This document shows, one piece after another, positions 23,150 to 31,620 of a DNA stretch of 36,304 nucleotides. The position numbers and the translations under genes are program-made. The DNA is taken from contig NZ_JH597761.1 in NCBI RefSeq assembly GCF_000243315.1, forward strand, positions 1,154,913 through 1,191,216, in the 5' to 3' direction. The notes beneath the pieces are model-generated. The model was given only the letters and a program-made list of their open reading frames with translations. It had not been told where the DNA came from and made no database searches. Within the stretch, counting starts at the first letter, position 1. Each line of letters begins with the position of its first letter. This stretch comes from Metallosphaera yellowstonensis MK1 (GTDB lineage: Archaea; Thermoproteota; Thermoprotei_A; Sulfolobales; Sulfolobaceae).

Positions 23150-24052
23150 TTAGGGTCTAAAGTTCTTCCCTATCACCTTGAGCATTCCCATCATCACGCC
23201 TAGTCCCCTCTGTATGTCTGGATCCTTCATTAGGGTTATTAACTTCCCCAGAGTTACATTCTCGGGTTTTGATAGGACCTTCAAGGCCTCCTCCCCGCTC
23301 AGGACCTCTACCAGTTCACTTAAGGGGGGTCTCATGACGGAGTTCAGGAATTCTAAACCCTTGGGCAGAAAGTCGAATATGAGGGACAGGGTAGTTCCTA
23401 GGTTGGTTATGGCGTCGTCGTTGAGGGCATCCCTCAGGGACTTGAGTGCGTAAGACATGTTCACTAGGACATCTAAGGTACCGCTGTCCTTGAGCTCCAA
23501 TACCCTCTTGATGACCTCGTTAAGTTCTGGAGCTTTAGCTAATATCGCCTTTAGACCCTCTGCTGATCTCGGATTTATCCCGCTCAGGACATCCATCAAT
23601 TGTCCTATGGTGTTCCCCAGGTTGGTTATGGCGTCGTCGTTGAGGGCATCCCTCAGGGACTTGAGTGCGTAAGACATGTTCACTAGGACATCTAAGGTAC
23701 CGCTGTCCTTGAGGGCCTTTAGCCTCATCACCGCATCCTTTAACGCGTCAGCGTTGGCCAGAATGTCCTCAATTTCCTTTTGTCTCGTCTTCATGGAACC
23801 TGCTATCACCATCATGTTGGATAACATATCCGCAATGCTCTGTATGGCGTCGTCGTTGAGGGCATCCCTCAGGGACTTTGCTCCATAGCTGAAGTTTATG
23901 AGTACATCGAGTGCACCGGAATCCTTGAGTTGTGCTACCTTGCCTAGCACTTCGTTGAGGGTAGAGACGTGATCCAGAAAGTTTGCTAATTCCTCCATCT
24001 TCTTCTCGTCTAGCTTAGCCATGACCTTCTCCAAGTTGACCTCGGTAGCCAT
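23150..24052 (-). CDS. DUF1641 protein with three internal repeats
   Basis: This 300-residue helical protein ends in a DUF1641-like segment (LMKDPDIQRGLGVMMGMLKV). Three internal repeats of about 42 residues lie at 42-83, 114-155 and 188-229, each with LKDSGTLDVLVNMSYALKSL followed by RDALNDDAI; the first repeat is somewhat diverged. DUF1641 proteins are recurrently encoded beside SQR or formate dehydrogenase-type genes and lack a known activity. Here it is the last gene of the tusA-sqr-dsrE operon, 4 bp after dsrE. It has no cysteines and no signal peptide, so a cytoplasmic or membrane-peripheral scaffold role is plausible. Confidence 0.85.
   Translation of the reverse strand: MATEVNLEKVMAKLDEKKMEELANFLDHVSTLNEVLGKVAQLKDSGALDVLINFSYGAKSLRDALNDDAIQSIADMLSNMMVIAGSMKTRQKEIEDILANADALKDAVMRLKALKDSGTLDVLVNMSYALKSLRDALNDDAITNLGNTIGQLMDVLSGINPRSAEGLKAILAKAPELNEVIKRVLELKDSGTLDVLVNMSYALKSLRDALNDDAITNLGTTLSLIFDFLPKGLEFLNSVMRPPLSELVEVLSGEEALKVLSKPENVTLGKLITLMKDPDIQRGLGVMMGMLKVIGKNFRP
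23400..23494. repeat. 95-bp direct repeat inside the DUF1641 gene, copy 1
   Basis: This stretch is identical, as far as I can read, to 23619-23713. It encodes the third protein repeat (read on the minus strand). Identity at silent positions shows a recent duplication or gene conversion and not only protein-level selection. Confidence 0.8.
23619..23713. repeat. 95-bp direct repeat inside the DUF1641 gene, copy 2
   Basis: The partner of 23400-23494, encoding the second protein repeat. A third, more diverged unit lies near 23846-23925. It is not a CRISPR array, since the repeats are in frame and protein-coding. Confidence 0.8.
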
Positions 24053-24056
24053 AGTA

Positions 24057-24434
24057 TCACCATACTGAAACTAGTTGACCCCCTTCGACCTCCATGGAGA
24101 AGGAGGTTATCCCCACAATGTCGTCTACCAGTTCGCTGTAGCTTTCCTTATCCAGTTTATGTACTTTGCTGGCATAGGAGCAGGCCAGGATCTTCAGTTT
24201 TCCAGATTTCTTAGCCCTCCTGAAGTGCTGAAACACGTCCTCCCTGCTCTCCTTAATTACCTTTGAAGTGTCGTCTGTCACCCTCAGGTCCGGAGTCTTG
24301 AGGAACGCCTTGACGCCGTCCATGGTCGCAAACAACACCACTTCGTTGTCTAGGGAGACGGCTATGGCTGAATGCATGGCAGCATAAGCTACCCTGCTCA
24401 ACTCGTTGGAACCTAGGATTATACCAACCTTCAT
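24057..24434 (-). CDS. DsrE2-like sulfur-carrier protein (module B)
   Basis: This 125-residue cytoplasmic protein of the DsrE/DsrE2 type begins with a strand and helix MKVGIILGSNELSRVAYAAM, followed by NEVVLFATMDGVKAFL. The key segment LKILACSYASKVHKLDKESY has Cys85 in the position of the active cysteine. It lies between sqr (10 bp upstream) and the DUF1641 gene, so it probably receives or passes on sulfane sulfur released by SQR. It shares the TusA-plus-DsrE arrangement with module A, but the two DsrE proteins are clearly different sequences. Confidence 0.82.
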   Translation of the reverse strand: MKVGIILGSNELSRVAYAAMHSAIAVSLDNEVVLFATMDGVKAFLKTPDLRVTDDTSKVIKESREDVFQHFRRAKKSGKLKILACSYASKVHKLDKESYSELVDDIVGITSFSMEVEGGQLVSVW

Positions 24435-24444
24435 TTAAATCCCT

Positions 24445-25599
24445 TTAAACTATAGCCTTAGCTGTCACTGTCCAGTACAACTTGTTATACATTAGTTTGC
24501 CCCACCAGTGGACGTAGGACGGGGGTGGTGGAACAGGCGGGTTAGCGTAGTTGAACCTAATGTAGGTTGCAGAGTCTACGCCAGTAGCTATGTAACAGAA
24601 GACTGAACCGTCGTAGGTCTTCTTCAAGCCTGTGCCCCTTATCTCATTGGCCACGTTGTTAGCAATGATGTAGGACTCGAAGTCCGCAGTCGAACCTGCC
24701 TTAGAGATTGGGATATCTGTGGTGTCTCCTATTACGAAGACGTTGGAGTGATCCTTCATCCTCAGGGTGAACTTATCTGTCGGGACCCAATTCCTCTTAT
24801 CGCCTATGCCTGAGTCCCCTATCACTTTTGCACCTACATGAGGAGGAACCCCTATGGCCAGATCGAACTTGACCTTCTCTCCTTCCTGGGATTCCATGAC
24901 CTTGTTCTTCGGATCGACGTTAGTTACGTTGAAGGGAGAAATGACCTTTATTCCCCTCTCTTGGAAGATCTTTATCATTACGTCGTTTGTGGTCTTTATT
25001 CCAAATATTCCGTTGATAGGATACGTGTAGACTATCTCCGTCTTATCCCTGAGACCCTTCTTCCTTAACATGTCGTCAAGCATCAACGTGGCTTCCATTG
25101 GCGCAACGGGGCACTTGTGAGGTAATTTAGCCACGTTTATTACTACTGTACCTCCGGAGAATTGATCTAAGGCCTCTCTAAGCTTCAGGGCACTATCGAA
25201 GTCCCAAGGGGAGTAAACAGCGTCCTTATAACCTGGTACTTCTTCCCATCTCAGATGGGATCCTGTGGCTATGATCAGGTAGTCGTAAGTGTGGGACACA
25301 CCGTCTGCAGTGACAACGGTATGATTTGCAGGGTCGATCTTGGTTACCTCTCCCTTCTGGCCGTGTAGAAACCTGACCCTATGATCCAGGATATCCCTTT
25401 CGTTCCTCACTAACTCCACTGGGTCCTGAACGTTAAACGGAACTAGTAGTTGGCCCGGCTGATAGACGTGCTTGTCACTCTTATCTAAAACTACTACTTC
25501 CGCCTCTCCCTTCTCCAACTCCTCTGGTATAGTCCTCGCTATCCTGTTTGCCACTATGGTTCCTGCAATCCCTCCTCCTACAACTATAACCCTCTTCAT
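24445..25599 (-). CDS. sqr: Sulfide:quinone oxidoreductase
   Basis: SQR is a membrane-bound flavoprotein that oxidises sulfide to sulfane sulfur or polysulfide and reduces quinone. The 384-residue protein has the FAD-binding [15 protein letters not shown] (5-20), the NAD(P)/FAD-type ATGSHLRW (111-118), GDTTDIP (291-297), and an amphipathic Trp-rich C-terminal end ([15 protein letters not shown]) that would attach it to the membrane. Cysteines are found at 163 ([13 protein letters not shown]) and 335 ([10 protein letters not shown]), the pair expected to hold the sulfur bridge. The third cysteine found near position 129 in several SQRs is missing here ([10 protein letters not shown]). It overlaps the upstream tusA gene by 4 bp (ATGA). 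Confidence 0.93.
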   Translation of the reverse strand: MKRVIVVGGGIAGTIVANRIARTIPEELEKGEAEVVVLDKSDKHVYQPGQLLVPFNVQDPVELVRNERDILDHRVRFLHGQKGEVTKIDPANHTVVTADGVSHTYDYLIIATGSHLRWEEVPGYKDAVYSPWDFDSALKLREALDQFSGGTVVINVAKLPHKCPVAPMEATLMLDDMLRKKGLRDKTEIVYTYPINGIFGIKTTNDVMIKIFQERGIKVISPFNVTNVDPKNKVMESQEGEKVKFDLAIGVPPHVGAKVIGDSGIGDKRNWVPTDKFTLRMKDHSNVFVIGDTTDIPISKAGSTADFESYIIANNVANEIRGTGLKKTYDGSVFCYIATGVDSATYIRFNYANPPVPPPPSYVHWWGKLMYNKLYWTVTAKAIV

Positions 25600-25835
25600 T
25601 TCGTGAGCACCACCACGTAATTGTTACCATCTCTCCTTTCTTGGACTATTTTGTAACCCTTCTTAGTTGCCCAAGCCACAACGTCTTTCTTGGTCGCTTC
25701 GTCTCCAAGGACAGCCTCAACTGCCTCTCCTGGACTTATCTCTTCCAATACCCCTGAGAGTTCTCCCAAGGGTCCTGCACAAGATTGGCCTGTAAGATCT
25801 AGCTTTTTATATATCTTTAGGGACATTTTTATCAT
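25596..25835 (-). CDS. TusA-family protein with a C-A-G-P motif
   Basis: A small sulfur-carrier protein of about 79 residues with the TusA layout: a first strand KKLDLTG, then [17 protein letters not shown], and a second alpha/beta unit with a Lys/Trp-containing helix ([16 protein letters not shown]). The cysteine (C19 from this start) is followed by A-G-P, so the first proline of the usual C-P-x-P loop is replaced. The frame can begin at TTG 25850. The ATG at 25835 has GGAG 9 nt upstream and the ATG at 25826 is also possible. It is the first gene of the sqr operon, divergent from the HerA-like gene. Confidence 0.82.
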   Translation of the reverse strand: MIKMSLKIYKKLDLTGQSCAGPLGELSGVLEEISPGEAVEAVLGDEATKKDVVAWATKKGYKIVQERRDGNNYVVVLTK

Positions 25836-25931
25836 TATAAACATCTCCAAGTGACTTATAAACTTTTATTTAAAAGTGTTTACTATGGATGATTTCATTT
25901 TTTCTAAAAAAAGTAGAGAAACGACTCAGCC

Positions 25932-25939
25932 CTTAAAAG
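25932..25939 (+). promoter_or_regulatory. TATA box of the HerA-like gene
   Basis: CTTAAAAG lies about 28 bp before the ATG at 25964. On the other strand, TTTAAATA near 25864-25875 is the likely promoter of the sqr operon, so the 128-bp gap is a divergent promoter region. Confidence 0.45.
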
Positions 25940-25963
25940 GGATTTTCATTAAACCTTGAAGAC

Positions 25964-26701
25964 ATGGATTTAGGTTCGGTGCAACTGGAGTTGAGGGACG
26001 TAACAAGGAAGTGCATAGCTATATTGGGGATAAGGGGATCGGGTAAGTCCAACACTGCAAAAGTGACGGCACAAGAACTCATTAGGGAGGGAGTCCCAGT
26101 AGTCGTAGTCGACCCTGACGGGGAGTACACTAACCTTCAGGCAAAGGTTCGGAATAACTTCTCCGTGAGTCCCCTCTCCTTGGCGTCATCAGTGTTAGGT
26201 GAGGGAGAGAGCGTTGTCCTGGACATGAACGAGTGGAACCAGGAGGCCTTTAAGTTTCTCTTGGACTTCATGACCTCCCTTTGGGAGCTATCCAAGGTGT
26301 ACTCCAGGGACGTCTTCATCCTCTTGGAGGAGGCTCACGAGTTCATCCCGCAGGGAGAGAGGACTGAACTCAGCGACGCGTTGACCAGGATCGCACTGAG
26401 GGGAAGAAAGAGGGGTTTGGGAATGATACTTGTCAGTCAGAGGTCTGCGAAGGTAAATAAGGACGTCCTGACTCAGAGTGAAATCTACTTCCTCCACAAA
26501 GTGGTCCATCCCATCGATATCAAGGTCTACAAGGAGATCTTACCCATCAAGAGTAGAGAGGTTGAGGCCACTGTGAAGACCCTGAGGACCGGAGAGGCCA
26601 TATTTTACAGGGACGGAGCGTTCAAAACTGTGAAAATAAGGAAATTTGAGCCAGACACCTTAATTCCTGTGGTCGAGACTAAGGAGGAACTAAAGGTTTG
26701 A
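25964..26701 (+). CDS. HerA-like (FtsK/HerA fold) ATPase, compact form
   Basis: The fold is known from HerA, which moves DNA during end resection with NurA. This 245-residue protein has Walker A ILGIRGSGKSNTAK (20-33), VVDPDGEYTNL (48-58), Walker B VFILLEEAHEFIPQ (117-130), and a sensor-type segment GMILVSQRSAKVN followed by LRTGEAIFYRDG, all typical of the DUF87/HerA ATPases. It is about half the length of canonical HerA, lacking the N-terminal HAS-barrel and helical insertions. No nurA, rad50 or mre11 gene is nearby. The isolated ATPase may load or translocate another nucleic acid or protein target. Confidence 0.85.
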   Translation: MDLGSVQLELRDVTRKCIAILGIRGSGKSNTAKVTAQELIREGVPVVVVDPDGEYTNLQAKVRNNFSVSPLSLASSVLGEGESVVLDMNEWNQEAFKFLLDFMTSLWELSKVYSRDVFILLEEAHEFIPQGERTELSDALTRIALRGRKRGLGMILVSQRSAKVNKDVLTQSEIYFLHKVVHPIDIKVYKEILPIKSREVEATVKTLRTGEAIFYRDGAFKTVKIRKFEPDTLIPVVETKEELKV

Positions 26702-26815
26702 AGCTAATTTGGGTTCCCTGAACGAGCTCACCGAATTCGTCCCTCAGTACTCCCGGTATTTAGGGTTCAGTTCCAGGGGTTCGGGCTTCATTAAATTTTC
26801 ATGAATTTATATCCA

Positions 26816-26985
26816 ATTCTCAGCCCTTGCGCTTCACCGGGGTCACGGGGAAACCCGTTACCCCTCCGCCCCCTCGGTTGACCCAACCCGCCTACTCCCA
26901 GTGGGAGTGAAAGAGGTGGGGGAAACCCGCACATCTTGAGGAAGATGTTGAGGGACGCGTTCAGTTGTCTGTGGGTTGGGCACTC
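26816..26985 (-). pseudogene. TnpB C-terminal tail remnant (IS605-type)
   Basis: Read on the minus strand the segment gives ECPTHRQLNASLNIFLKMCG, then PLSLPLGVGGLGQPRGRRGN and further. The part DRQLNASLNIFLKM-like matches the end of archaeal IS605-type TnpB proteins, just past the last RuvC Asp, which here is His. The upstream part of tnpB is gone. The GC-rich run and hairpins (CCGGGGTCACGG etc.) are typical of the right end of such elements. Confidence 0.6.
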
Positions 26986-27029
26986 TGTTCATCATGAACA
27001 AAACATTGTTAGAGAACCTGAAATACATG

Positions 27030-27037
27030 TTTATATC
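27030..27037 (+). promoter_or_regulatory. TATA box of the molybdoprotein gene
   Basis: TTTATATC is centred about 28 bp before the ATG at 27061, which suggests a leaderless message and confirms the start. Confidence 0.45.
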
Positions 27038-27060
27038 ATTCGCTTAACTTTGTTAAAGAT

Positions 27061-27663
27061 ATGGAAACAGGAAAGAGTTTACCAAGGGGCCAAAAGGTAG
27101 TTAAGAGGTTCATTTACTACGCCGCGTTGGGCGTGCCAGAGATCGATGAGGAAAGGTACAGGTTGACCGTCTCAGGACTTGTGGAGAAACCACAAGAATA
27201 TTCCTACCAGGAGTTGATGAGGATGATCGACGTAAACTATGTGAGAGATTTCCACTGCGTTACTGGGTGGAGTGTGTTGGGAGTTAGCTGGGAGGGAGTG
27301 TCGCTCAGGAACTTATTACAGAGAAGTGTGCCTAAAAAGGAGGCCAAGTGGGTGATGTTTTACTCCCTTGATGGCTACACAACTGCAGTCCCGTTAGAGG
27401 ACGCCATGTCGGAGGACGCCGTTGTGGTCCTGAAAATGAACGGTAAGCCCTTAACGAGGGAGCAGGGCTTTCCAGCTAGACCCTTTATACCCTACCTATA
27501 CGCATGGAAGAGTGCCAAATGGCTCGCCTCCGTGGAACTACTTCCGGATTACGTTGACGGCTACTGGGAGGAGAGAGGTTATCACGAGAGAGGTAACGTG
27601 TGGGAGGAGGAGAGATTCAAGGGACAGGGAGGAAAACATCTACCCAGGAGGCCTCTCCTCTGA
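27061..27663 (+). CDS. Sulfite-oxidase-family molybdopterin oxidoreductase
   Basis: This protein has the molybdopterin-binding fold of sulfite oxidase and MsrP/YedY. Residues about 31-58 ([20 protein letters not shown]) match the typical start of the domain. Cys66 in [11 protein letters not shown] is the expected Mo-thiolate ligand. Later family-type segments are [30 protein letters not shown] and [20 protein letters not shown]. At 200 residues it is the compact cofactor domain only, without dimerisation or heme domains and without a Tat signal, so it should be cytoplasmic. Its setting among sulfur genes makes sulfite or a sulfoxide plausible as substrate. A good TATA box precedes it. Confidence 0.88.
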   Translation: METGKSLPRGQKVVKRFIYYAALGVPEIDEERYRLTVSGLVEKPQEYSYQELMRMIDVNYVRDFHCVTGWSVLGVSWEGVSLRNLLQRSVPKKEAKWVMFYSLDGYTTAVPLEDAMSEDAVVVLKMNGKPLTREQGFPARPFIPYLYAWKSAKWLASVELLPDYVDGYWEERGYHERGNVWEEERFKGQGGKHLPRRPLL

Positions 27664-27700
27664 ACAGCAACAGTTTATTTTCGTTTGACTATAATCTCTT

Positions 27701-28507
27701 ATGGAGCTTTGCGAGAAGAAGGTATCAAAGGTCGGTTTCGGTACCTGGAAAATAGGAGGAGGCTATTGGTCTGCCGACAGAACAAGGGACTCCCATTGGT
27801 TAGACCTCTTGAAGTATGTTGTGGAGAAGGGAATTAACCTCTTCGATACGGCGGAAATGTACGGAGACGGACACGCAGAGGAACTGCTGGGACAGGCCCT
27901 CAAGGGAGAGGACCAAGACGAGTTCACCGTCATTACCAAAGTGTGGAACAATCACCTGAAGTACGACGATGTCATAAAGGCCGCTAGGGCGAGTTTGAGG
28001 AGATTGGGATTGAAGTACATCGACATCTACCTCATACACTGGCCTTCTCCTTCAGTCCCCTTGAGGGAGACCATGAGGGCAATGGAAAAGTTGGTAGATG
28101 ATGGTGTTGTCAGGTGTATAGGTGTGAGTAACTTCGATACTAACCTGTTGGAAGAGGTATTGTCGGCGGTTAACAGGTACAAGATAGAAGTCAACGAGAT
28201 GGAGTACAGCATATTAAACAGGAAAATAGAGAAGGATCTCATCACATTGGCTCAGCGGAACGGTGTGAAGATAGTGGCCTACTCTCCCCTGGGAAGAGGA
28301 GAAGTCAGTAGCCTACCCATCCTCACGGAGGTGGCCAAGAAGTACGGGAGGACACCAGTCCAGGTAGCCCTCAATTACGTCGCCAGGAAGGCCATTCCGA
28401 TTCCTAAAGCGTCCACCAAGCCTCACGTGGACGACATAGCAGGAACCTTGGATTGGGATCTAACAGACGAGGACTATAGATATCTAGCCTCGTTGCCCAT
28501 AGGGTGA
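27701..28507 (+). CDS. Aldo/keto reductase
   Basis: A 268-residue NADPH-dependent reductase of the (beta/alpha)8 type. The catalytic tetrad is visible: D49 (LFDTAEMYGDG), Y54, K80 (VITKVWNNH) and H113 (YLIHWPSP). The cofactor segment is IPIPKASTKPHVDDIAGTL near the end. Length is slightly shorter than most family members. It has its own TATA-like TTTATTT (27674-27680) about 24 bp before the ATG, so it is probably transcribed separately from the molybdoprotein gene. The substrate is unknown. Confidence 0.9.
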   Translation: MELCEKKVSKVGFGTWKIGGGYWSADRTRDSHWLDLLKYVVEKGINLFDTAEMYGDGHAEELLGQALKGEDQDEFTVITKVWNNHLKYDDVIKAARASLRRLGLKYIDIYLIHWPSPSVPLRETMRAMEKLVDDGVVRCIGVSNFDTNLLEEVLSAVNRYKIEVNEMEYSILNRKIEKDLITLAQRNGVKIVAYSPLGRGEVSSLPILTEVAKKYGRTPVQVALNYVARKAIPIPKASTKPHVDDIAGTLDWDLTDEDYRYLASLPIG

Positions 28508-28575
28508 TCAGTGAAGCTGTCATATCTTCATATTCACTTTTTTCCTCAAGTTGAGATTTCCCTTCACCACGCTAA

Positions 28576-30345
28576 TTATCCCTCGCTCATCCTCTCGCCG
28601 ACCTTCAGCTTCACTAATTCTTCCCTGTAAACCTCCATCGCGTCTTCCATAATTAGAACTCCCAACAACTTTCCTTTCTCTACCACTGGTGCCCATCTAG
28701 CCTTGGTTCTGGACATGGTTTCCAAGGCCTCTTCTAGACTGCTCTGTCTCATCACAGTCTGGACTCCGCGAACTACGAACTTGCCTACATCTCCACTCTT
28801 GCCTAAAATGTCCCGCATGTAAGCTACCCCGAGGAAGTTATCGTCATTGTCTACCACTGGAATTGAGAAGAAATTGTTCCTCATCATGATTGAAATAGTC
28901 TCCTCCACAGGGGATATCGCAGAGACCTTGATGTCCCTGAGTTTGCATTGAGCTACCTTAATTTTGGCCAACAGTGCCTGTTCGTACTCGCTAGCGTGAG
29001 CTGGAGATTCCCTCCTGGTGGGAACCTGAGAACGGTAGATAGATTGATTCCCGGTGACCAGGTACGATATGGCCACAGCGATCATGGCCCCCGGGAGTAA
29101 CTGAAGGCTACCGGTCATTTCTGTGACCATTATCAGTACAGATAGGGGAGCCTTGGCAGCTCCACCGAACATAGATACCATTCCTATTATCACGAAGGGA
29201 GCTATCGAGGGGACGAGCTGAGGAAATAGGAAGTGGAAAAGTAGACCGACATCACCTCCCACGAAGGCTCCTATGAACATCCCGGGGGCGAAAACTCCTC
29301 CACTCCCTCCTGAACCTATAGTTAGACTCGTAGCCAGAACCTTTATGAACGGGAGGAGGACGAGTAAGTAAAGCACGGGTAAAAGTGAGTAAAATTCGGT
29401 GAACTTCTCGTACTCAAGGAGGTTTATCCACCCATAACCTGTAGCCATAACCTCTGGGGCGAGGAGAGCTATCGTCCCTGTGAGTAATCCCCCAATCACA
29501 GGTTTGAGGTAGGGCGATAGTCTGACCCTTTTGAAGGTGTCATGAACCCCGTAGAATGTCTTGATATAGAACAGTCCCATCAGGCCTGCTATCAATCCGA
29601 GGATGGCATATAACGGGAGCCTGATGGGATCGAAGGACCCCGTGTAGTTCCCAAAAATTGGGGTGAAACCTACTATTGAGCCGAATATCGAGTAACCCAC
29701 AGCGGACGCCACAAGTGCAGGGAATATGACGTCAGGTTCTAGGTCCCTCTTGTACAAGATCTCCGCTGCAAGTATTGCACCTCCTATGGGAGTCTTAAAT
29801 ATAGTTCCTATACCGGCACCTATTCCAACAGCTACTGCTCTTCGCCGATCTTCAGGGGTGAGACCCATGAGATCCGCTATCATAGACCCTATACCTGCAG
29901 ACAGTTGTGCAGTGGGACCTTCCCTACCCGCACTCCCTCCTGAACCTATTGTGAAGGCCGAGGCGATCAGTTTGATGGGGATTACCCTCCATCTGACTTT
30001 ACCCTCTCTGTAATGGTATGCGGAGATAGCAGCGTCAGTGCCATGACCCTCAGCCTCAGGCGCTAATGAATACACTAGGAGTCCAGATATAGCACCTCCT
30101 GCGGCTACCACAAAAGGAATCAGGTAATACCTAGTGGCATGAAACTGAAAGATCAGGGACCCTCCCTCTCCGAGGGGCCTAGGAACCGTAAGCCCTATCA
30201 CGCTTTCGAGGAGGAAGTATTCTACACCTCTTATAGCGAAATAGAAAGTTAGGGAGGAAAGACCTGCCACAATCCCTAGGATAACACCCATTATGAGCCA
30301 CTTCTCCAGGTATGGAAGAGATCGAAGATCCCTCAAGGAAGTCAT
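28576..30345 (-). CDS. ClC-family chloride channel/transporter with CBS pair
   Basis: A 589-residue membrane protein with about ten or more helices and two C-terminal CBS domains (about 470-580). Motifs are [14 protein letters not shown] (ion pathway, replacing GSGIP), [15 protein letters not shown] with the gating Glu142, [17 protein letters not shown], and [18 protein letters not shown]. The residue expected as the inner proton glutamate of exchangers is Ile196 (AAEILYK), so chloride/proton exchange may be lost or differ and a channel-like function is possible. Nucleotide binding by the CBS domains may regulate it. In an acidophile it could help hold the charge balance that keeps the cytoplasm near neutral. 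Confidence 0.92.
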   Translation of the reverse strand: MTSLRDLRSLPYLEKWLIMGVILGIVAGLSSLTFYFAIRGVEYFLLESVIGLTVPRPLGEGGSLIFQFHATRYYLIPFVVAAGGAISGLLVYSLAPEAEGHGTDAAISAYHYREGKVRWRVIPIKLIASAFTIGSGGSAGREGPTAQLSAGIGSMIADLMGLTPEDRRRAVAVGIGAGIGTIFKTPIGGAILAAEILYKRDLEPDVIFPALVASAVGYSIFGSIVGFTPIFGNYTGSFDPIRLPLYAILGLIAGLMGLFYIKTFYGVHDTFKRVRLSPYLKPVIGGLLTGTIALLAPEVMATGYGWINLLEYEKFTEFYSLLPVLYLLVLLPFIKVLATSLTIGSGGSGGVFAPGMFIGAFVGGDVGLLFHFLFPQLVPSIAPFVIIGMVSMFGGAAKAPLSVLIMVTEMTGSLQLLPGAMIAVAISYLVTGNQSIYRSQVPTRRESPAHASEYEQALLAKIKVAQCKLRDIKVSAISPVEETISIMMRNNFFSIPVVDNDDNFLGVAYMRDILGKSGDVGKFVVRGVQTVMRQSSLEEALETMSRTKARWAPVVEKGKLLGVLIMEDAMEVYREELVKLKVGERMSEG

Positions 30346-30602
30346 GGAAAGATGTGTTCATGAGACTAATTTAAGTTTTAGGAGTAGTTCCTCGAGATGT
30401 TGTCCAACTTGCCTAAAATAGAGATTCGATGGTGATATTGACAAGAAACTGGTATGAGATAATATCATGCTGAGTCGATATTCACGGAAAGGACCTCCTA
30501 CGGTCCTTTTAGGTCTTCTTTGCGATTTCGTTTAAATTAAGAATAAGTTAAAAAATGATAGAAAGCAGTAAACTTTAATTTTTTATCTTCGGCGTTAACT
30601 CA
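30346..30602. other. Divergent intergenic region with a hairpin
   Basis: A 257-bp gap between the ClC gene (leftward) and the rhodanese gene (rightward). It holds an 8-bp perfect hairpin at 30488-30509 and, at about 30573-30583, the T/A-rich box CTTTAATTTTT about 26 bp before the rhodanese ATG. No gene is seen. Confidence 0.45.
30488..30509. promoter_or_regulatory. Perfect hairpin AAAGGACC/GGTCCTTT
   Basis: AAAGGACC at 30488-30495 and GGTCCTTT at 30502-30509 form an 8-bp stem with a 6-nt loop. It lies between divergent genes, so it is not their terminator. An operator, a small RNA or an attachment-type palindrome are options. Confidence 0.35.
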
Positions 30603-31427
30603 ATGAAAGCCCCTCACCTTATATCTGCAGAGACCCTCTTGGAAAACCTAAGGGATTACACCATCGTGGAGATTGCATATGATCCCTCCTCATATAAGGA
30701 ATGGCACCTACCGAGAGCAGTCCTCCTTCATTGGTGGAATTTCAGACATCCAGTAGTGAGGGATTTTGCCGATAGGGAAACCCTGGGAAGGAATTTAGGA
30801 AAGGTGGGCATATCAAGGGAGGACAGGTTAGTTCTCTACAGCGACTTCGGTAACAGATACGCGTACTATGCCCTATGGCTCCTCCTTAGCTACGGTCACA
30901 AGGAGGTTTACGTTTTAGATGGAGGGAAGGTAGCGTGGGAGGTCAAGGGTCTTCCCATGGAGACTGAGAGCTTCAGATTACCTGAGTCCAGGTACGATCC
31001 AGATCCCCCAGATTGGAGCAACAGGATAACGGTGTGGGAAATACTCACCCGATTGAGGACCGGAGACCTTCCTCAACTTATCGACGCTAGGTATCGAGAA
31101 GAATTCGAGGGGAAATTGAGCACACCGCCTGAGCACCCCCACGAGGAAGCCCAGACGAGAGGTCACATCCCGGGAGCTATTAACGTACCCTGGAATTCTT
31201 TTCTCAATGACGACACTGAAGAGTTGCGTCCCCCCGAGGAAATTCTATCTCACCTTAAAGAGAAGGGAATAAGGAATGAGGAGACAGTAGTTTACTGTAG
31301 GACTGGAGCTAGGGCCTCCTTGGTGTGGTACTATCTCAAATATGTCCTGGGCTTCAAGAGAGTGAGACTTTACGACGGGTCCTGGTCTGAGTGGGGTAAC
31401 ATGGTTGGGATGCCTGTGGAGTTTTGA
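30603..31427 (+). CDS. Tandem-rhodanese thiosulfate sulfurtransferase
   Basis: Rhodaneses move sulfane sulfur from thiosulfate to an acceptor. This 274-residue protein has two rhodanese domains. The C-terminal one has the active loop VVYCRTGARAS (C232 in C-R-T-G-A-R), typical of thiosulfate-type enzymes, and the family-like segment TRGHIPGAINVPW. In the N-terminal domain the equivalent loop is LVLYSDFGNRYAYYA: the Cys is replaced (Ser80/Asp81), so that domain is inactive and structural, as in classical two-domain rhodaneses. It is alone in its unit, with a TATA-like box about 26 bp upstream. It fits the sulfur-relay theme of the window. Confidence 0.92.
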   Translation: MKAPHLISAETLLENLRDYTIVEIAYDPSSYKEWHLPRAVLLHWWNFRHPVVRDFADRETLGRNLGKVGISREDRLVLYSDFGNRYAYYALWLLLSYGHKEVYVLDGGKVAWEVKGLPMETESFRLPESRYDPDPPDWSNRITVWEILTRLRTGDLPQLIDARYREEFEGKLSTPPEHPHEEAQTRGHIPGAINVPWNSFLNDDTEELRPPEEILSHLKEKGIRNEETVVYCRTGARASLVWYYLKYVLGFKRVRLYDGSWSEWGNMVGMPVEF

Positions 31428-31459
31428 CCCTTCCTGTGTATCCTCCAGCCCTATACGCA

Positions 31460-31573
31460 ATGAAGGAGAGGGTAATCCTGTCTCTTTCGTGTGTAGAGAA
31501 AGTCAGCGGCCTCGAGGACTGGGCCACTCTGATACCGCACGGACATTTCGGTTTGAGTCGCCTTTGTCAACAG
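31460..31573 (+). CDS. Short unassigned ORF downstream of rhodanese
   Basis: From the ATG at 31460 the frame reads MKERVILSLSCVEKVSGLED, then WATLIPHGHFGLSRLCQQFQ and continues a little further toward the IS607 remnant. The composition is protein-like and the segment could be the 5' part of a gene cut by the old IS607 insertion. Its evidence is only the open frame; it may equally be chance. The same frame is open upstream from 31424, overlapping the rhodanese stop. Confidence 0.25.
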
Positions 31574-31620
31574 TTTCAGATAAACCGTGAAGTTTATATA
31601 CTTTGTATGTAAGTTTAATT

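Larger units (their letters stand above)
26702..27060. other. Intergenic region with TnpB debris and a promoter
   Basis: This 359-bp gap holds a TnpB remnant (26816-26985, minus strand) and, at 27030-27037, the TATA-like TTTATATC of the molybdoprotein gene. Bases 26702-26815 show nothing I can name. Confidence 0.5.

Noticed and set aside
23178-23888. Three plus-strand ORFs opposite the DUF1641 gene
   Set aside because: Their shared sequence only mirrors the internal repeat of the real gene on the other strand.
23400-23925. Possible CRISPR-like repeat array
   Set aside because: The repeats are in frame, of about 42 codons with period 72-74 codons, and encode the repeated part of the DUF1641 protein. 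There are no short unique spacers.
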